Assembly: GCF_000021805.1 (NCBI RefSeq)
Contig: NC_011726.1
Span: 186,001 to 250,000 of the forward strand
Origin: Rippkaea orientalis PCC 8801
Lineage (GTDB): Bacteria > Cyanobacteriota > Cyanobacteriia > Cyanobacteriales > Microcystaceae
Reading direction: 5' to 3'
Length of the DNA: 64,000 nucleotides
Shown here: in pieces, positions 56,612 to 64,000 of the stretch
Layout of the letters: the number at the start of each line of letters is the position of its first letter
Position numbering within the stretch: the first letter of the stretch is position 1
The notes under the pieces: generated by a model
Database searches by the model: none
Seen by the model: only the letters and a program-made list of their open reading frames with translations
Told to the model about the DNA's origin: nothing
Program-made: the position numbers and the translations under genes

Positions 56612-57433
56612 ATGCCCCATCTTAACCTGATCAACTCTCAAGTCAATGGTGCTCAAGCTGGATCTCATCAGGTTTCTGAGACTCTCCACACTTCCAAACC
56701 GGATCTAGATTTAGAAGAAATCAACCAAACTCTAACCAATGCTAACGCTCAACAAGTGGTTGAATGGGCGGCGCAAACCTTTGGGGACGGGTTAGTCATG
56801 AGTACCAGTTTTGGTATACAAGCGGCGGTGATGCTTCATTTAGTTACCCAAGTGATCCCCGATATTCCGGTTATTTGGGTAGATACAGGCTATCTTCCGG
56901 CGGAAACCTATCGCTTTGCTGACGAATTAACCCAACGCTTACAGTTAAATTTAAAAGTCTATCAATCTCCCCTAACACCAGCCCGCATGGAAGCCCTTTA
57001 TGGTAAGCTGTGGGATAAAAAAGATGTAGAGTCCCTTAACCAATATGATAAAATCCGTAAAGTAGAACCCATGCAAAGGGCGTTGCGGGAATTGAAAGCC
57101 ACAGCTTGGTTAGCCGGGTTACGCAAGGATCAAACCGATCACCGCAAATCTTTGTCAAAACTAGCGCAACAAGGCAATTTTTATAAAGTTCACCCCATTT
57201 TAACCTGGAGTTCCCGCGATATTTATCACTATTTAACGGCTCATGATTTGCCCTATCATCCCTATTTTGATAAAGGTTATGTATCGGTGGGAGATTGGCA
57301 TTCAAGTCGTCCCATGATGGCAGGGGATGAAAGCGAACGGGATAGTCGTTTTCATGGACTCAAACAAGAGTGTGGCTTACATTTACCCCTCAGTCCAGAG
57401 GCTGCCCAAAGTTTAGATTCAAGTACCTTGTAA
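56612..57433 (+). CDS. cysH: Phosphoadenylyl-sulfate reductase
   Basis: Reduces PAPS to sulfite with thioredoxin in sulfur assimilation. The PAPS-binding sequences [11 protein letters not shown] and [15 protein letters not shown] are present, and the catalytic Cys lies in the C-terminal ECGLHLP. Only this cysteine motif and no 4Fe-4S CC pair are seen, which fits the PAPS rather than APS type. About 273 residues from ATG 56612; the frame also offers ATG 56546, adding 22 residues. The start choice is uncertain. Confidence 0.9.
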   Translation: MPHLNLINSQVNGAQAGSHQVSETLHTSKPDLDLEEINQTLTNANAQQVVEWAAQTFGDGLVMSTSFGIQAAVMLHLVTQVIPDIPVIWVDTGYLPAETYRFADELTQRLQLNLKVYQSPLTPARMEALYGKLWDKKDVESLNQYDKIRKVEPMQRALRELKATAWLAGLRKDQTDHRKSLSKLAQQGNFYKVHPILTWSSRDIYHYLTAHDLPYHPYFDKGYVSVGDWHSSRPMMAGDESERDSRFHGLKQECGLHLPLSPEAAQSLDSSTL

Positions 57434-57596
57434 TCTTAGGTTATACAGCACTAATGATCATGGCAATAGCCTTTTTAGGTATTAAATAACCGACAAAATT
57501 TACGGTTCTTTGTTCCTTTTTCTCAAATGAGCAACGTTAAGGGTAAACTGTCTGTGAGCGATTGTCTTAAGAAGTTCCTCAAGTGCTGATTCTATC

Positions 57597-58583
57597 ATGA
57601 GCCAACTCAGTTACGCCTTAACCTTGTTTCTTAGTCATGTCATTCAATCATTGCCCTTCCTCTTATTAGGAATTATCGTCTCTAGTGGGTTATTGGCTTT
57701 TGTCGATGAGCATCAATTAGTCGCTAAATTTCCTCGTAATCGGATTTTAGGGGCAATTGTTGGCAGTAGTTTAGGCATGATTCTTCCGGTAGGACAATAC
57801 GGCAATGTTGCCGTTACGCGACGGTTACTCCTTCAAGGAGTTTCTCTTCCTGTGGCCATCAGTTTTTTAATTGCCTCCCCTACCATTAATCCCTTTGTGA
57901 TCGCCATGAGTTGGACAATCCTCGGAGATCATCCCAGATTACTATTCTTACGCATTTTAGGAGCTTGGATTATTGGCATTACCATCGGTTTAATTTTTAG
58001 TGCCTATCCCAATAAACCCCCAAAACAAAGAGAAGATTTATCTAATATTGCTTTTTATTCGAGTTTGTTGCATTCAGGAACCGTCTTACAAGCTTGTGAA
58101 ATTCCTCAACCTCTCCATCGCGCCGGTAACTTGATCTACGAATATCAGTCTAGCGCGATTCTGCTCAAAGGCTGGCCTCGACGACTCTCTCTATTTGCAG
58201 ATAATCTGATGCGAGAGTTTCTGGAATTGGGGAGTATTTTAGTCCTAGGAACAGCGATCGCTACAATTATTCAAGTCTTTTTACCCCAAGGACAACTTCT
58301 CCAATGGGCACAAACTCCTGTCACACAAGTTCTCGTCATGTCCCTGTTTGCTTGTGTCTTGTCCCTCGGTTCTCTTTGGACTCCCTATTTTATTACTCCC
58401 CTAATGTCAACGTTTCTCTATGGCTCTAATTTAGCCTTTCTTTTGTTGAGTTCTGTGGTTGATCTCAAAAGTATCGCCCTCCTTTTGATTACCCTACGTC
58501 CTAAAGTGGCTATTTATTTGCTAATTTTAACCACTCAATTGATCCTTTTACTGTGTTTAGCACTGAATTTTTACTTCACTTAA
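57597..58583 (+). CDS. DUF318/ArsP-type permease
   Basis: A 328-residue polytopic protein with about eight helices. FLSHVIQSLPFLLLGIIVSSGLLAF, NRILGAIVGSSLGMILPVGQYGNVAVTRRLLLQGVSLPVAISFLIASPTINPFVIAMSW and VLSLGSLWTPYFITPLMS fit the PF03773 permease family, which includes organoarsenic exporters. The usual cysteine of the CGC-type motif is not seen (GQYGNVA), so the substrate is open. Confidence 0.82.
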   Translation: MSQLSYALTLFLSHVIQSLPFLLLGIIVSSGLLAFVDEHQLVAKFPRNRILGAIVGSSLGMILPVGQYGNVAVTRRLLLQGVSLPVAISFLIASPTINPFVIAMSWTILGDHPRLLFLRILGAWIIGITIGLIFSAYPNKPPKQREDLSNIAFYSSLLHSGTVLQACEIPQPLHRAGNLIYEYQSSAILLKGWPRRLSLFADNLMREFLELGSILVLGTAIATIIQVFLPQGQLLQWAQTPVTQVLVMSLFACVLSLGSLWTPYFITPLMSTFLYGSNLAFLLLSSVVDLKSIALLLITLRPKVAIYLLILTTQLILLLCLALNFYFT

Positions 58584-58794
58584 ACTTAAAAGTCTGTATG
58601 AATACTGACAAAATAGACTCGATTTCCTTGATCCCCGCAATGTAAACTTTGATTGCAATTCTTAATTTTTCCCCGATCAAGATGCTACATTAATAATTGA
58701 AGCTAAACAAAAGCTTCCCTGGCAGATAGCTGGCAAGGTCAAACAACTCAACATCAAAGGAGAATACCCTGTTTAAGTTCAAATCTGTCTCGTT

Positions 58795-58979
58795 AACTCG
58801 CAATAACAGCAACCAAACTAGAGGCTTATATTTTCCCAAGTAGCGTCAAGGGAGAAAGGCAATGGATCGTTAGATCCACCGCAACTCCAGACAAGCTCAA
58901 CCAATAGGGGAAAGTCACTGAGGGACTAGGATTCGGTTGCTGTTATTGTCATAGGGATCAGCAATAATAATTGTTCTGT
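58795..58979 (-). ncRNA. ssrS: 6S-RNA-like structured RNA
   Basis: The spacer folds as a long interrupted hairpin: a 15-bp closing stem (58801-58815 with 58936-58950), a large central bubble, TTTTCCC/GGGGAAA, short AGC/GCT and GTC/GAC stems, GGAG/CTCC, and a GGATC-GTTA-GATCC tip. This is the 6S RNA outline. The minus strand is chosen because it carries CTAGTCCCTCAG near the 5' side of the bubble, reminiscent of the pRNA template of E. coli 6S, and a TATAAT at 58991-58986. Orientation and ends are inferred; the alternative is an unrelated structured spacer. Confidence 0.55.
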
Positions 58980-59021
58980 GTTGTATTATATTAAATAAGA
59001 CGCTGTCCTAGAGAATTGCCC

Positions 59022-60278
59022 ATGAAAGTCAATCTAGAAACCTCCCTGAGTGATTCTCATGTTGACGTTAACCAGTCGAGTAGTCAACGACAATTAGCCA
59101 TTTCCCTATGGGCAACTGGAGAAGACAGCGATCGCACTCTTCCGATAAACCTCGGCTTAATTCTTGATCGCAGTGGTTCCATGCGAGCCCAGGCTATGGA
59201 GACGGTGAAAGAGGCTGCTAACTATCTAGTTGATGGACTCGGACCCGATGATCGTCTGAGTGTCATTACCTTTAACCATCATGCAGAGGTGATTCTTCCA
59301 AACCAGTCTGTTGAAGATCTTCAAGGGGTTAAAAACAAGATCAACCGACTGACAGCTTCTGGGGGAACTTGTATTGATGAAGGAATGAAGCTAGGGATCA
59401 AAGAAGCAGCGTTAGGCAAAGAAAACCGCGTTTCTCAAATCTTTTTGCTCACGGATGGGGAAAATGAACACGGAGACAATGAACGCTGTCTGAAATTAGC
59501 AAAAGTTGCCGCAGAGTATAATATTACCTTGAATACCTTGGGATTTGGATCTAATTGGAACCAGGATATCCTCGAACAAATAGCAGACTCTGCGGGAGGA
59601 ATGCTTTGTTATATCGAACACCCCGAACAAGCATTAACGGAGTTTAGTCGCTTGTTTACTAGGGCTCAGTCGGTGGGGTTAACCAATGCTCATCTTATCT
59701 TAGAATTAATCCCTGAAATCCGTTTAGCGCAATTGAAACCCATTGCTCAAGTAGAGCCCGAAACGATTGAATTGACGGCACAACCCGAAGGAAATAGCTA
59801 TATCGTCCGTTTAGGGGACTTAATGAAGGATATCTCCCGGGTTGTCTTGGTTAACCTCTATTTAAGTCAAATATCCCCTGGAAAACACACCATTGGTACG
59901 ATTCAAGTTCGCTACGATGATCCGTCTTTATCGAAAACGGGTTTATTGTCTGAAAAAATACCTGTTATGATCGAAGGACAACCGAGTTATCAACCGCTAG
60001 TCGATGAAAAAGTACACCGTTCTATTCTCACCTTAGCGAAATACCGTCAAACCCAGTTAGCTGAAAGTAAACTCAATGAGGGCGATCGCGCAGCAGCAGC
60101 CACGTTACTACAAACGGCAGCCAAAACGGCGTTACAGTTGGGGGATCAACAGGCTGCTAGGATTTTACGAGAGAATGCGACTACGTTACAAGCGGGGGAA
60201 GAACTCACCGAAGAACAACGCAAGAAAACTCGTATTGTTTCTAAAACTATTCTACAACCACCGAGTCAGAACTTCTAA
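59022..60278 (+). CDS. VWA domain protein
   Basis: 418 residues from ATG 59022 (MKVNLETSLSDSHVDV); a TTG two codons upstream is less likely. The von Willebrand A domain carries the MIDAS site DRSGSM, with LTDGENEHGDN as the second metal motif and GFGSNW later. The C-terminal third has a helical part (HRSILTLAKYRQTQLAES, LLQTAAKTALQLGDQQ). No signal peptide or membrane helix. Such proteins are common in cyanobacteria, sometimes next to kinases or phosphatases; none is here. Confidence 0.85.
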   Translation: MKVNLETSLSDSHVDVNQSSSQRQLAISLWATGEDSDRTLPINLGLILDRSGSMRAQAMETVKEAANYLVDGLGPDDRLSVITFNHHAEVILPNQSVEDLQGVKNKINRLTASGGTCIDEGMKLGIKEAALGKENRVSQIFLLTDGENEHGDNERCLKLAKVAAEYNITLNTLGFGSNWNQDILEQIADSAGGMLCYIEHPEQALTEFSRLFTRAQSVGLTNAHLILELIPEIRLAQLKPIAQVEPETIELTAQPEGNSYIVRLGDLMKDISRVVLVNLYLSQISPGKHTIGTIQVRYDDPSLSKTGLLSEKIPVMIEGQPSYQPLVDEKVHRSILTLAKYRQTQLAESKLNEGDRAAAATLLQTAAKTALQLGDQQAARILRENATTLQAGEELTEEQRKKTRIVSKTILQPPSQNF

Positions 60279-60318
60279 CAACCAAGAATCCGCACCCTAA
60301 CATAGCGCGGAGTATCAA

Positions 60319-60768
60319 TCAATAAGGAGACAACAACCATAATAAAAGAGTTGGCTGAATCACTAAACGAAGATTATTCAAAATATTCTTCCATTCATTC
60401 TGATTATTCCATTGTGAATGTCTAAAAGAAGAGGTGGGTCGGTTGACAGTTTCTTTGTTGGCTCTATCAGATAATTGTAAAGATAAAAAAGTTGAGTATT
60501 TAAACTAACCATTAAATAAGCGTTCACAATGATTTCCCACCACAAATAATTTCTCTGATATATCTAACTTCAGAGGTTTGATTGCTGAAAGTTCTCTGAA
60601 ATTCACACCATTTATTAGTCCTAACCTTTTCATGAGAAGCCATCCAGACTCCATGATTATTTCTAATAGAGAGAATCCACCGCAGTTGATATTTATCCAA
60701 TGTTCTAATAAATGAGCTACTTTCCCAGTATAAACATAAACTATCAGCCAAGACTAACTCAATAGCTC
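60319..60768 (-). pseudogene. IS701-type transposase, C-terminal remnant
   Basis: Three frames are needed. The first (60768 down) reads IELVLADSLCLYWESSSFIRTL, then SIRNNHGVWMASHEKVR and REIICG; the second, from about 60539, WEIIVNAYLMVSLNTQ; the third NEWKNILNNLRLVIQPTLLLWLLSPY, ending at TGA 60319. These are the middle, penultimate and last parts of an IS701-type transposase, with an internal deletion after REII. It starts immediately beyond the rlmB stop. Confidence 0.75.
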
Positions 60769-60769
60769 A

Positions 60770-61648
60770 TTATAAATGAAGCTTCTCAGACCAACGCTGA
60801 CGATACACCTCATATAGAACAATAGCAGCAGCAACAGACGCATTTAAACTAGGCGTTTTCCCCGTCAAAGGAATGGAAATCAACTGATCACAACAGCGTT
60901 CAGTCAACAAACTTAACCCACTTTCTTCCGAACCAATCACTAACCCAATGGGACCGCGAAGTTCCATATTATGCAATGATTTACCCCCCGTTGCTGCCGT
61001 TCCATAAATCCAAAATCCGGCTTCTTTTAGGGTTTCTAGCGCACGACTAAGATTAACCACCCTAGCCACTGGAAACGATTCTAACGCCCCGGCAGCCACT
61101 TTTATCACCGTAGAAGTGACTCCCGCGGCCCTGCGTTGGGGAATGACTAACCCTTGGGTTCCCAACGCTTCAGCAGTACGGATAATCGCCCCTAAATTCT
61201 GGGGATCGGCTATTCCATCGGCAATAACAATCACAGGCTCATTACTGCTGGCTTTAGCTTGTTCTATCAACGTTTCTAACTCATGATAGGCGTAGGGTGC
61301 AACCTGCGCGGCCACTCCCTGATGATTTCCTCCGTGGGTCAGTTGATTGAGTCGTTGAATGCTAACCTCATCAATAACACTCCCTTTGGCCTTCGCTGCT
61401 TGGATTAAGGTATGAAACCGCGCATCATAGTGTAGTTTATTGGTAATCCAAATACGATTTAATTGGCGATCGCTTTCTAATGCTGCCAAAACCGAATGAC
61501 GACCATAGATTAAATCATTGGCCTCTTCTTCTTCCTGGGGAGACGGTTTTGCAACAATTAACGGTGATGAAGGTAGCCTCCTTTTAACCATCGGTTTTTG
61601 CGGTTTACGGGGACTAGCAGAGGAAACTCGACGCGGTTTTTCAGTCAT
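60770..61648 (-). CDS. rlmB: 23S rRNA 2'-O-methyltransferase RlmB (TrmH family)
   Basis: 292 residues from ATG 61648 ([10 protein letters not shown]). The N-terminal 45 residues are basic and disordered-looking. The substrate-binding domain starts at [13 protein letters not shown]. The SpoU motifs are [30 protein letters not shown] and [21 protein letters not shown]. It methylates G2251-type positions of 23S rRNA by family; a close relative for other sites is possible. The 5-codon longer frame uses a TTG. Confidence 0.93.
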   Translation of the reverse strand: MTEKPRRVSSASPRKPQKPMVKRRLPSSPLIVAKPSPQEEEEANDLIYGRHSVLAALESDRQLNRIWITNKLHYDARFHTLIQAAKAKGSVIDEVSIQRLNQLTHGGNHQGVAAQVAPYAYHELETLIEQAKASSNEPVIVIADGIADPQNLGAIIRTAEALGTQGLVIPQRRAAGVTSTVIKVAAGALESFPVARVVNLSRALETLKEAGFWIYGTAATGGKSLHNMELRGPIGLVIGSEESGLSLLTERCCDQLISIPLTGKTPSLNASVAAAIVLYEVYRQRWSEKLHL

Positions 61649-61839
61649 AATACCAGTAATCAATTAATAACTAAATCATGACACTGATCAACAAAACAAC
61701 AGACAAGTTGGCTCAAATTTTTCTAAGAATTTTATCAAAAATTAACTTTTCAATAATAGAAGCAAACTAGGGCTGCTCTTACATTATACTAAACAGTAGA
61801 TCTTGTTTAACCTATTTTCATCAATTCTTTATATTAACT

Positions 61840-62484
61840 ATGTCTTCGAGTCAAACAGTTTGGATTGCTCGACACGGAAACCGTCTAGATTTCGTTAATC
61901 CTGACTGGTTTAATACAGCTAAACGTCGATATGATCCCCCTCTTTCTGATGATGGAATGATTCAAGCGCAGCAACTGGGACAACGGTTGAAAGCTGAAAA
62001 CATTAGTCATATTTTTGCTTCTCCTTTTTTAAGAACAATTCAAACAGCTAACGAAATTGCAGAAATTCTTGATCTGTCTATTAAACTTGAAGCAGGACTC
62101 GCAGAATGGCATAATGCGGACTGGATGAGTGAACATCCCCAAACCCATCCTCCTGACTATTTAGAAGAGAAATATCCCCGTATTGACTGGAATTATTGTT
62201 CTCGAATTGTTCCTCAGTATCCTGAAACTGAAACAACGATGATAGAGAGAACTGGAGCCATTGCACAACAATTAATTGCTGAATTTTCCGATAATATCTT
62301 ATTAGTTGGTCACGGTGCGTCAGTGTTAGGAGCAACTTGGGGATTAGTCCCTGGAAATCCATCGATTAATGCTGCTTTATGTTGTTTAGTCAAATTAGTT
62401 AGGGATAGCAATAACTGGCAATTAGAATTAAATGGGGATACGTCCCATTTGACTGTAACAGAAAGTCAAATTCGCTTAGTTTAA
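61840..62484 (+). CDS. Histidine phosphatase family protein
   Basis: A 214-residue phosphoglycerate-mutase-like protein. The catalytic RHG is in WIARHGNRLDF, the second histidine in LLVGHGASVLGA. FASPFLRTIQTANEIA is family typical. The substrate is unknown (sugar phosphates or phosphoproteins are possible). It is transcribed away from rlmB. Confidence 0.85.
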   Translation: MSSSQTVWIARHGNRLDFVNPDWFNTAKRRYDPPLSDDGMIQAQQLGQRLKAENISHIFASPFLRTIQTANEIAEILDLSIKLEAGLAEWHNADWMSEHPQTHPPDYLEEKYPRIDWNYCSRIVPQYPETETTMIERTGAIAQQLIAEFSDNILLVGHGASVLGATWGLVPGNPSINAALCCLVKLVRDSNNWQLELNGDTSHLTVTESQIRLV

Positions 62485-62490
62485 CAGTAA

Positions 62491-62613
62491 TTAGTTATTG
62501 GGAAACCAATCTTCTGCTAACACTAAATCGAGATAATAAGGACAATTTTGAGCAAAAACTGAGATAGCGATACTGGTTTGTCTAGCCGCTTTTGTATTAT
62601 AAGACTTAGGACT
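62491..62613 (-). pseudogene. C-terminal remnant of a DUF29 gene
   Basis: The minus frame reads SYNTKAARQTSIAISVFAQN, then CPYYLDLVLAEDWFPNN and TAA at 62493-62491. The pattern FxxNCPY...VLxEDWFP is the usual end of DUF29 proteins. The upstream part is missing where the Uma2 gene begins at 62621. Confidence 0.5.
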
Positions 62614-62620
62614 TTAAATT

Positions 62621-63223
62621 ATGACAAAAACAATCATTCCTCTAGAAATTTCTCCAGTGGTTTTACAAATGCTTCCAGCAGTTGAAATGACGGATAAACA
62701 ATTTTTTGAATTTTGCCAACTTAACCGTAATTATTGCATTGAACGCAGTGCTAAAGGAGAATTAATTATCATGTCTCCAACTGGGAGTGAAACTGGACAT
62801 AGTAACGCTAAATTAACTCAACAATTAGGGAATTGGACAGATGAAGATGGAACCGGAATTGACTTTGATTCTTCAACAGGGTTTAAATTACCCAATGGTG
62901 CCAATCGTTCTCCTGATGCTGCTTGGATGAAACGGAAAAAATGGGAAAGTATTCCCCCAGAAAAAAGGAGCGGTTTTGCTCCTGTTTGTCCCGATTTTGT
63001 GGTAGAGATTCGCTCTGCTACTGATAATCTTCAAACCCTACAAGATAAACTAGAAGAATATATTCAAAATGGAGCATTGTTAGGCTGGTTAATTGATCGT
63101 AAAAATCGTAAAGTTTATATTTATCGTCCTCAAAAGAATGTTCAATGCTTGGATAATCCCATAACAGTTAGTGGTCATCCAATTTTAGCAAATTTTACTT
63201 TAAAAATGCAAAGAATTTGGTAG
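62621..63223 (+). CDS. Uma2 family (DUF820) endonuclease-like protein
   Basis: A 200-residue protein of the abundant cyanobacterial Uma2 family. FFEFCQLNRNYCIERSAKGELIIMSPTGSETGHSNAKLTQQL and SPDAAWMKRKKWE lead to the PD-(D/E)XK-type core (PDFVVEIRSATDNLQTLQDKLEEYIQNGALLGWLIDRKNRKVYIYRP). Nuclease activity is inferred from the fold. It is convergent with nadE by 14 bp and starts 8 bp beyond the DUF29 remnant. Confidence 0.88.
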   Translation: MTKTIIPLEISPVVLQMLPAVEMTDKQFFEFCQLNRNYCIERSAKGELIIMSPTGSETGHSNAKLTQQLGNWTDEDGTGIDFDSSTGFKLPNGANRSPDAAWMKRKKWESIPPEKRSGFAPVCPDFVVEIRSATDNLQTLQDKLEEYIQNGALLGWLIDRKNRKVYIYRPQKNVQCLDNPITVSGHPILANFTLKMQRIW

Positions 63224-63237
63224 TTTTAATTGCCACT

Positions 63238-64000
63238 TTAATCGATTTTCCAACGACTAGCAATAGGCATTCTCCAACCCGTTCCAAAGGCTCGATCAGT
63301 AACTTTTAATCCTGGGGGAGCTTGTTTTCGTTTAAATTCAGCACGAATAACTAATTTTAAAATCTTATTAATCACGGCTAAATCAAACCCTGCATCATGA
63401 ATTTGACTGACTGATTGATGACGATGAATTAAGCGATCTAAAATCTCATCTAAGATATCATAGGGAGGTAAGGAATCTTGATCGACTTGATTGGGTTTTA
63501 ATTCGGCACTAGGGGGTTTAATTAAAACATTATGGGGAATCACCTCTGTGTGACGATTTAGCCACTGACAAAGCGAAAATACACGGGTTTTAGGAACATC
63601 TGAAATAACCGCTAATCCCCCATTCATATCCCCGTATAAGGTACAATATCCCACAGCCATTTCTGACTTATTCCCTGTGGATAATAAGAGATAGCCAAAT
63701 TTATTAGCGATCGCCATTAATAAATTACCCCGAATACGAGATTGCAGGTTCTCTTCTGCGATACCAAATTCTGTCCCTAAAAATAAGGGGTGTAATAAAG
63801 TATCGTAGGAGTTCATAACATCTTCAATGGGGAATTTATAACTATTAATTCCTAAATTTTTAACCAAAGCTTCTGCATCCGTAATAGAATGTTCAGAACT
63901 AAAAGGAGATGGCATTAATAATCCCAAAACATTATCTTTTCCTAATGCTTCTGTTGCAATGGCAGCAACTAGAGACGAATCAATTCCCCCACTTAACCCT
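63238..64000 (-). CDS. nadE: Glutamine-dependent NAD+ synthetase, C-terminal part
   Basis: Makes NAD+ from deamido-NAD+, ATP and glutamine. The visible 254 codons begin in the PP-loop GLSGGIDSSLVAAIATEALG, then LLLSTGNKSEMAVGYCTLYGDMNGG and FKRKQAPPGLKVTDRAFG near the end. The N-terminal glutaminase (nitrilase-like) domain would lie beyond the window edge and is expected from the length pattern, not seen. Confidence 0.92.
   Translation of the reverse strand, partial: GLSGGIDSSLVAAIATEALGKDNVLGLLMPSPFSSEHSITDAEALVKNLGINSYKFPIEDVMNSYDTLLHPLFLGTEFGIAEENLQSRIRGNLLMAIANKFGYLLLSTGNKSEMAVGYCTLYGDMNGGLAVISDVPKTRVFSLCQWLNRHTEVIPHNVLIKPPSAELKPNQVDQDSLPPYDILDEILDRLIHRHQSVSQIHDAGFDLAVINKILKLVIRAEFKRKQAPPGLKVTDRAFGTGWRMPIASRWKID

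Overview
The window looks like chromosome of a unicellular, Cyanothece/Crocosphaera-type cyanobacterium. The evidence is about 40 HIP1 octamers (GCGATCGC, counted by eye), heptanucleotide tandem repeats between genes, cyanobacterial gene neighbours (RemA-like DUF370 next to gmk, DUF2808, DUF29, Uma2, bestrophin), a menaquinone/phylloquinone-type menB, and moderate to low GC. The genus is an inference and no species is claimed.

Layout. 1-6.8 kb: a truncated secreted protein, a hypothetical gene, a dihydroorotate-dehydrogenase-like enzyme followed by 6-phosphofructokinase, tRNA-Ser(GGA) with a clear promoter, two small membrane proteins, and a minus-strand group remA-like / gmk / ABC-2 permease. 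7-19.5 kb: glycosyltransferase, Rieske oxygenase, mazG, lepB, accD, DUF2007, prepilin peptidase, hisD, aldo/keto reductase, folC and prfA. Several dispersed repeats lie between these genes, including an 87-bp repeat, one copy of which is interrupted by a 132-bp MITE-like element.

19.6-25 kb is the accessory region. It holds a VOC protein, hicBA bracketed by 99-bp direct repeats, a 453-bp repeat-rich spacer with a 20-bp-period palindromic array, a TPR gene split by one in-frame stop, an AAA/STAND-like ATPase one base downstream, a higBA pair and a DUF29 gene. 25-31.4 kb: leuC, a stand-alone HsdR-N-like nuclease domain, a DUF486 membrane protein, a class A penicillin-binding protein, a bestrophin and a hypothetical gene.

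31.5-48.1 kb is the S10-spc-alpha ribosomal cluster. It is transcribed on the minus strand from a promoter near 48.05 kb, through a structured leader of about 300 nt, from rplC to rpmE, and includes secY, adk, infA, rpmJ, rpoA and truA. Many of its spacers contain 7-bp tandem repeats. rpsN and rpmD are not in their usual places.

48.1-64 kb: decayed remnants of a trypsin-like peptidase and an IS701-type transposase, then ctaB-ctaA, menB, pnp, a DUF2808 gene whose 3' half is repeated beyond an inserted endonuclease/exonuclease/phosphatase gene, cysH, a DUF318-type permease, a 6S-RNA-like locus, a VWA protein, a second IS701-type remnant, rlmB, a histidine phosphatase, a DUF29 remnant, Uma2, and nadE running off the window. 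Most genes are housekeeping; the unusual material lies at 11-15.5, 18.2-24.6, 48.1-48.9 and 54.4-62.6 kb.
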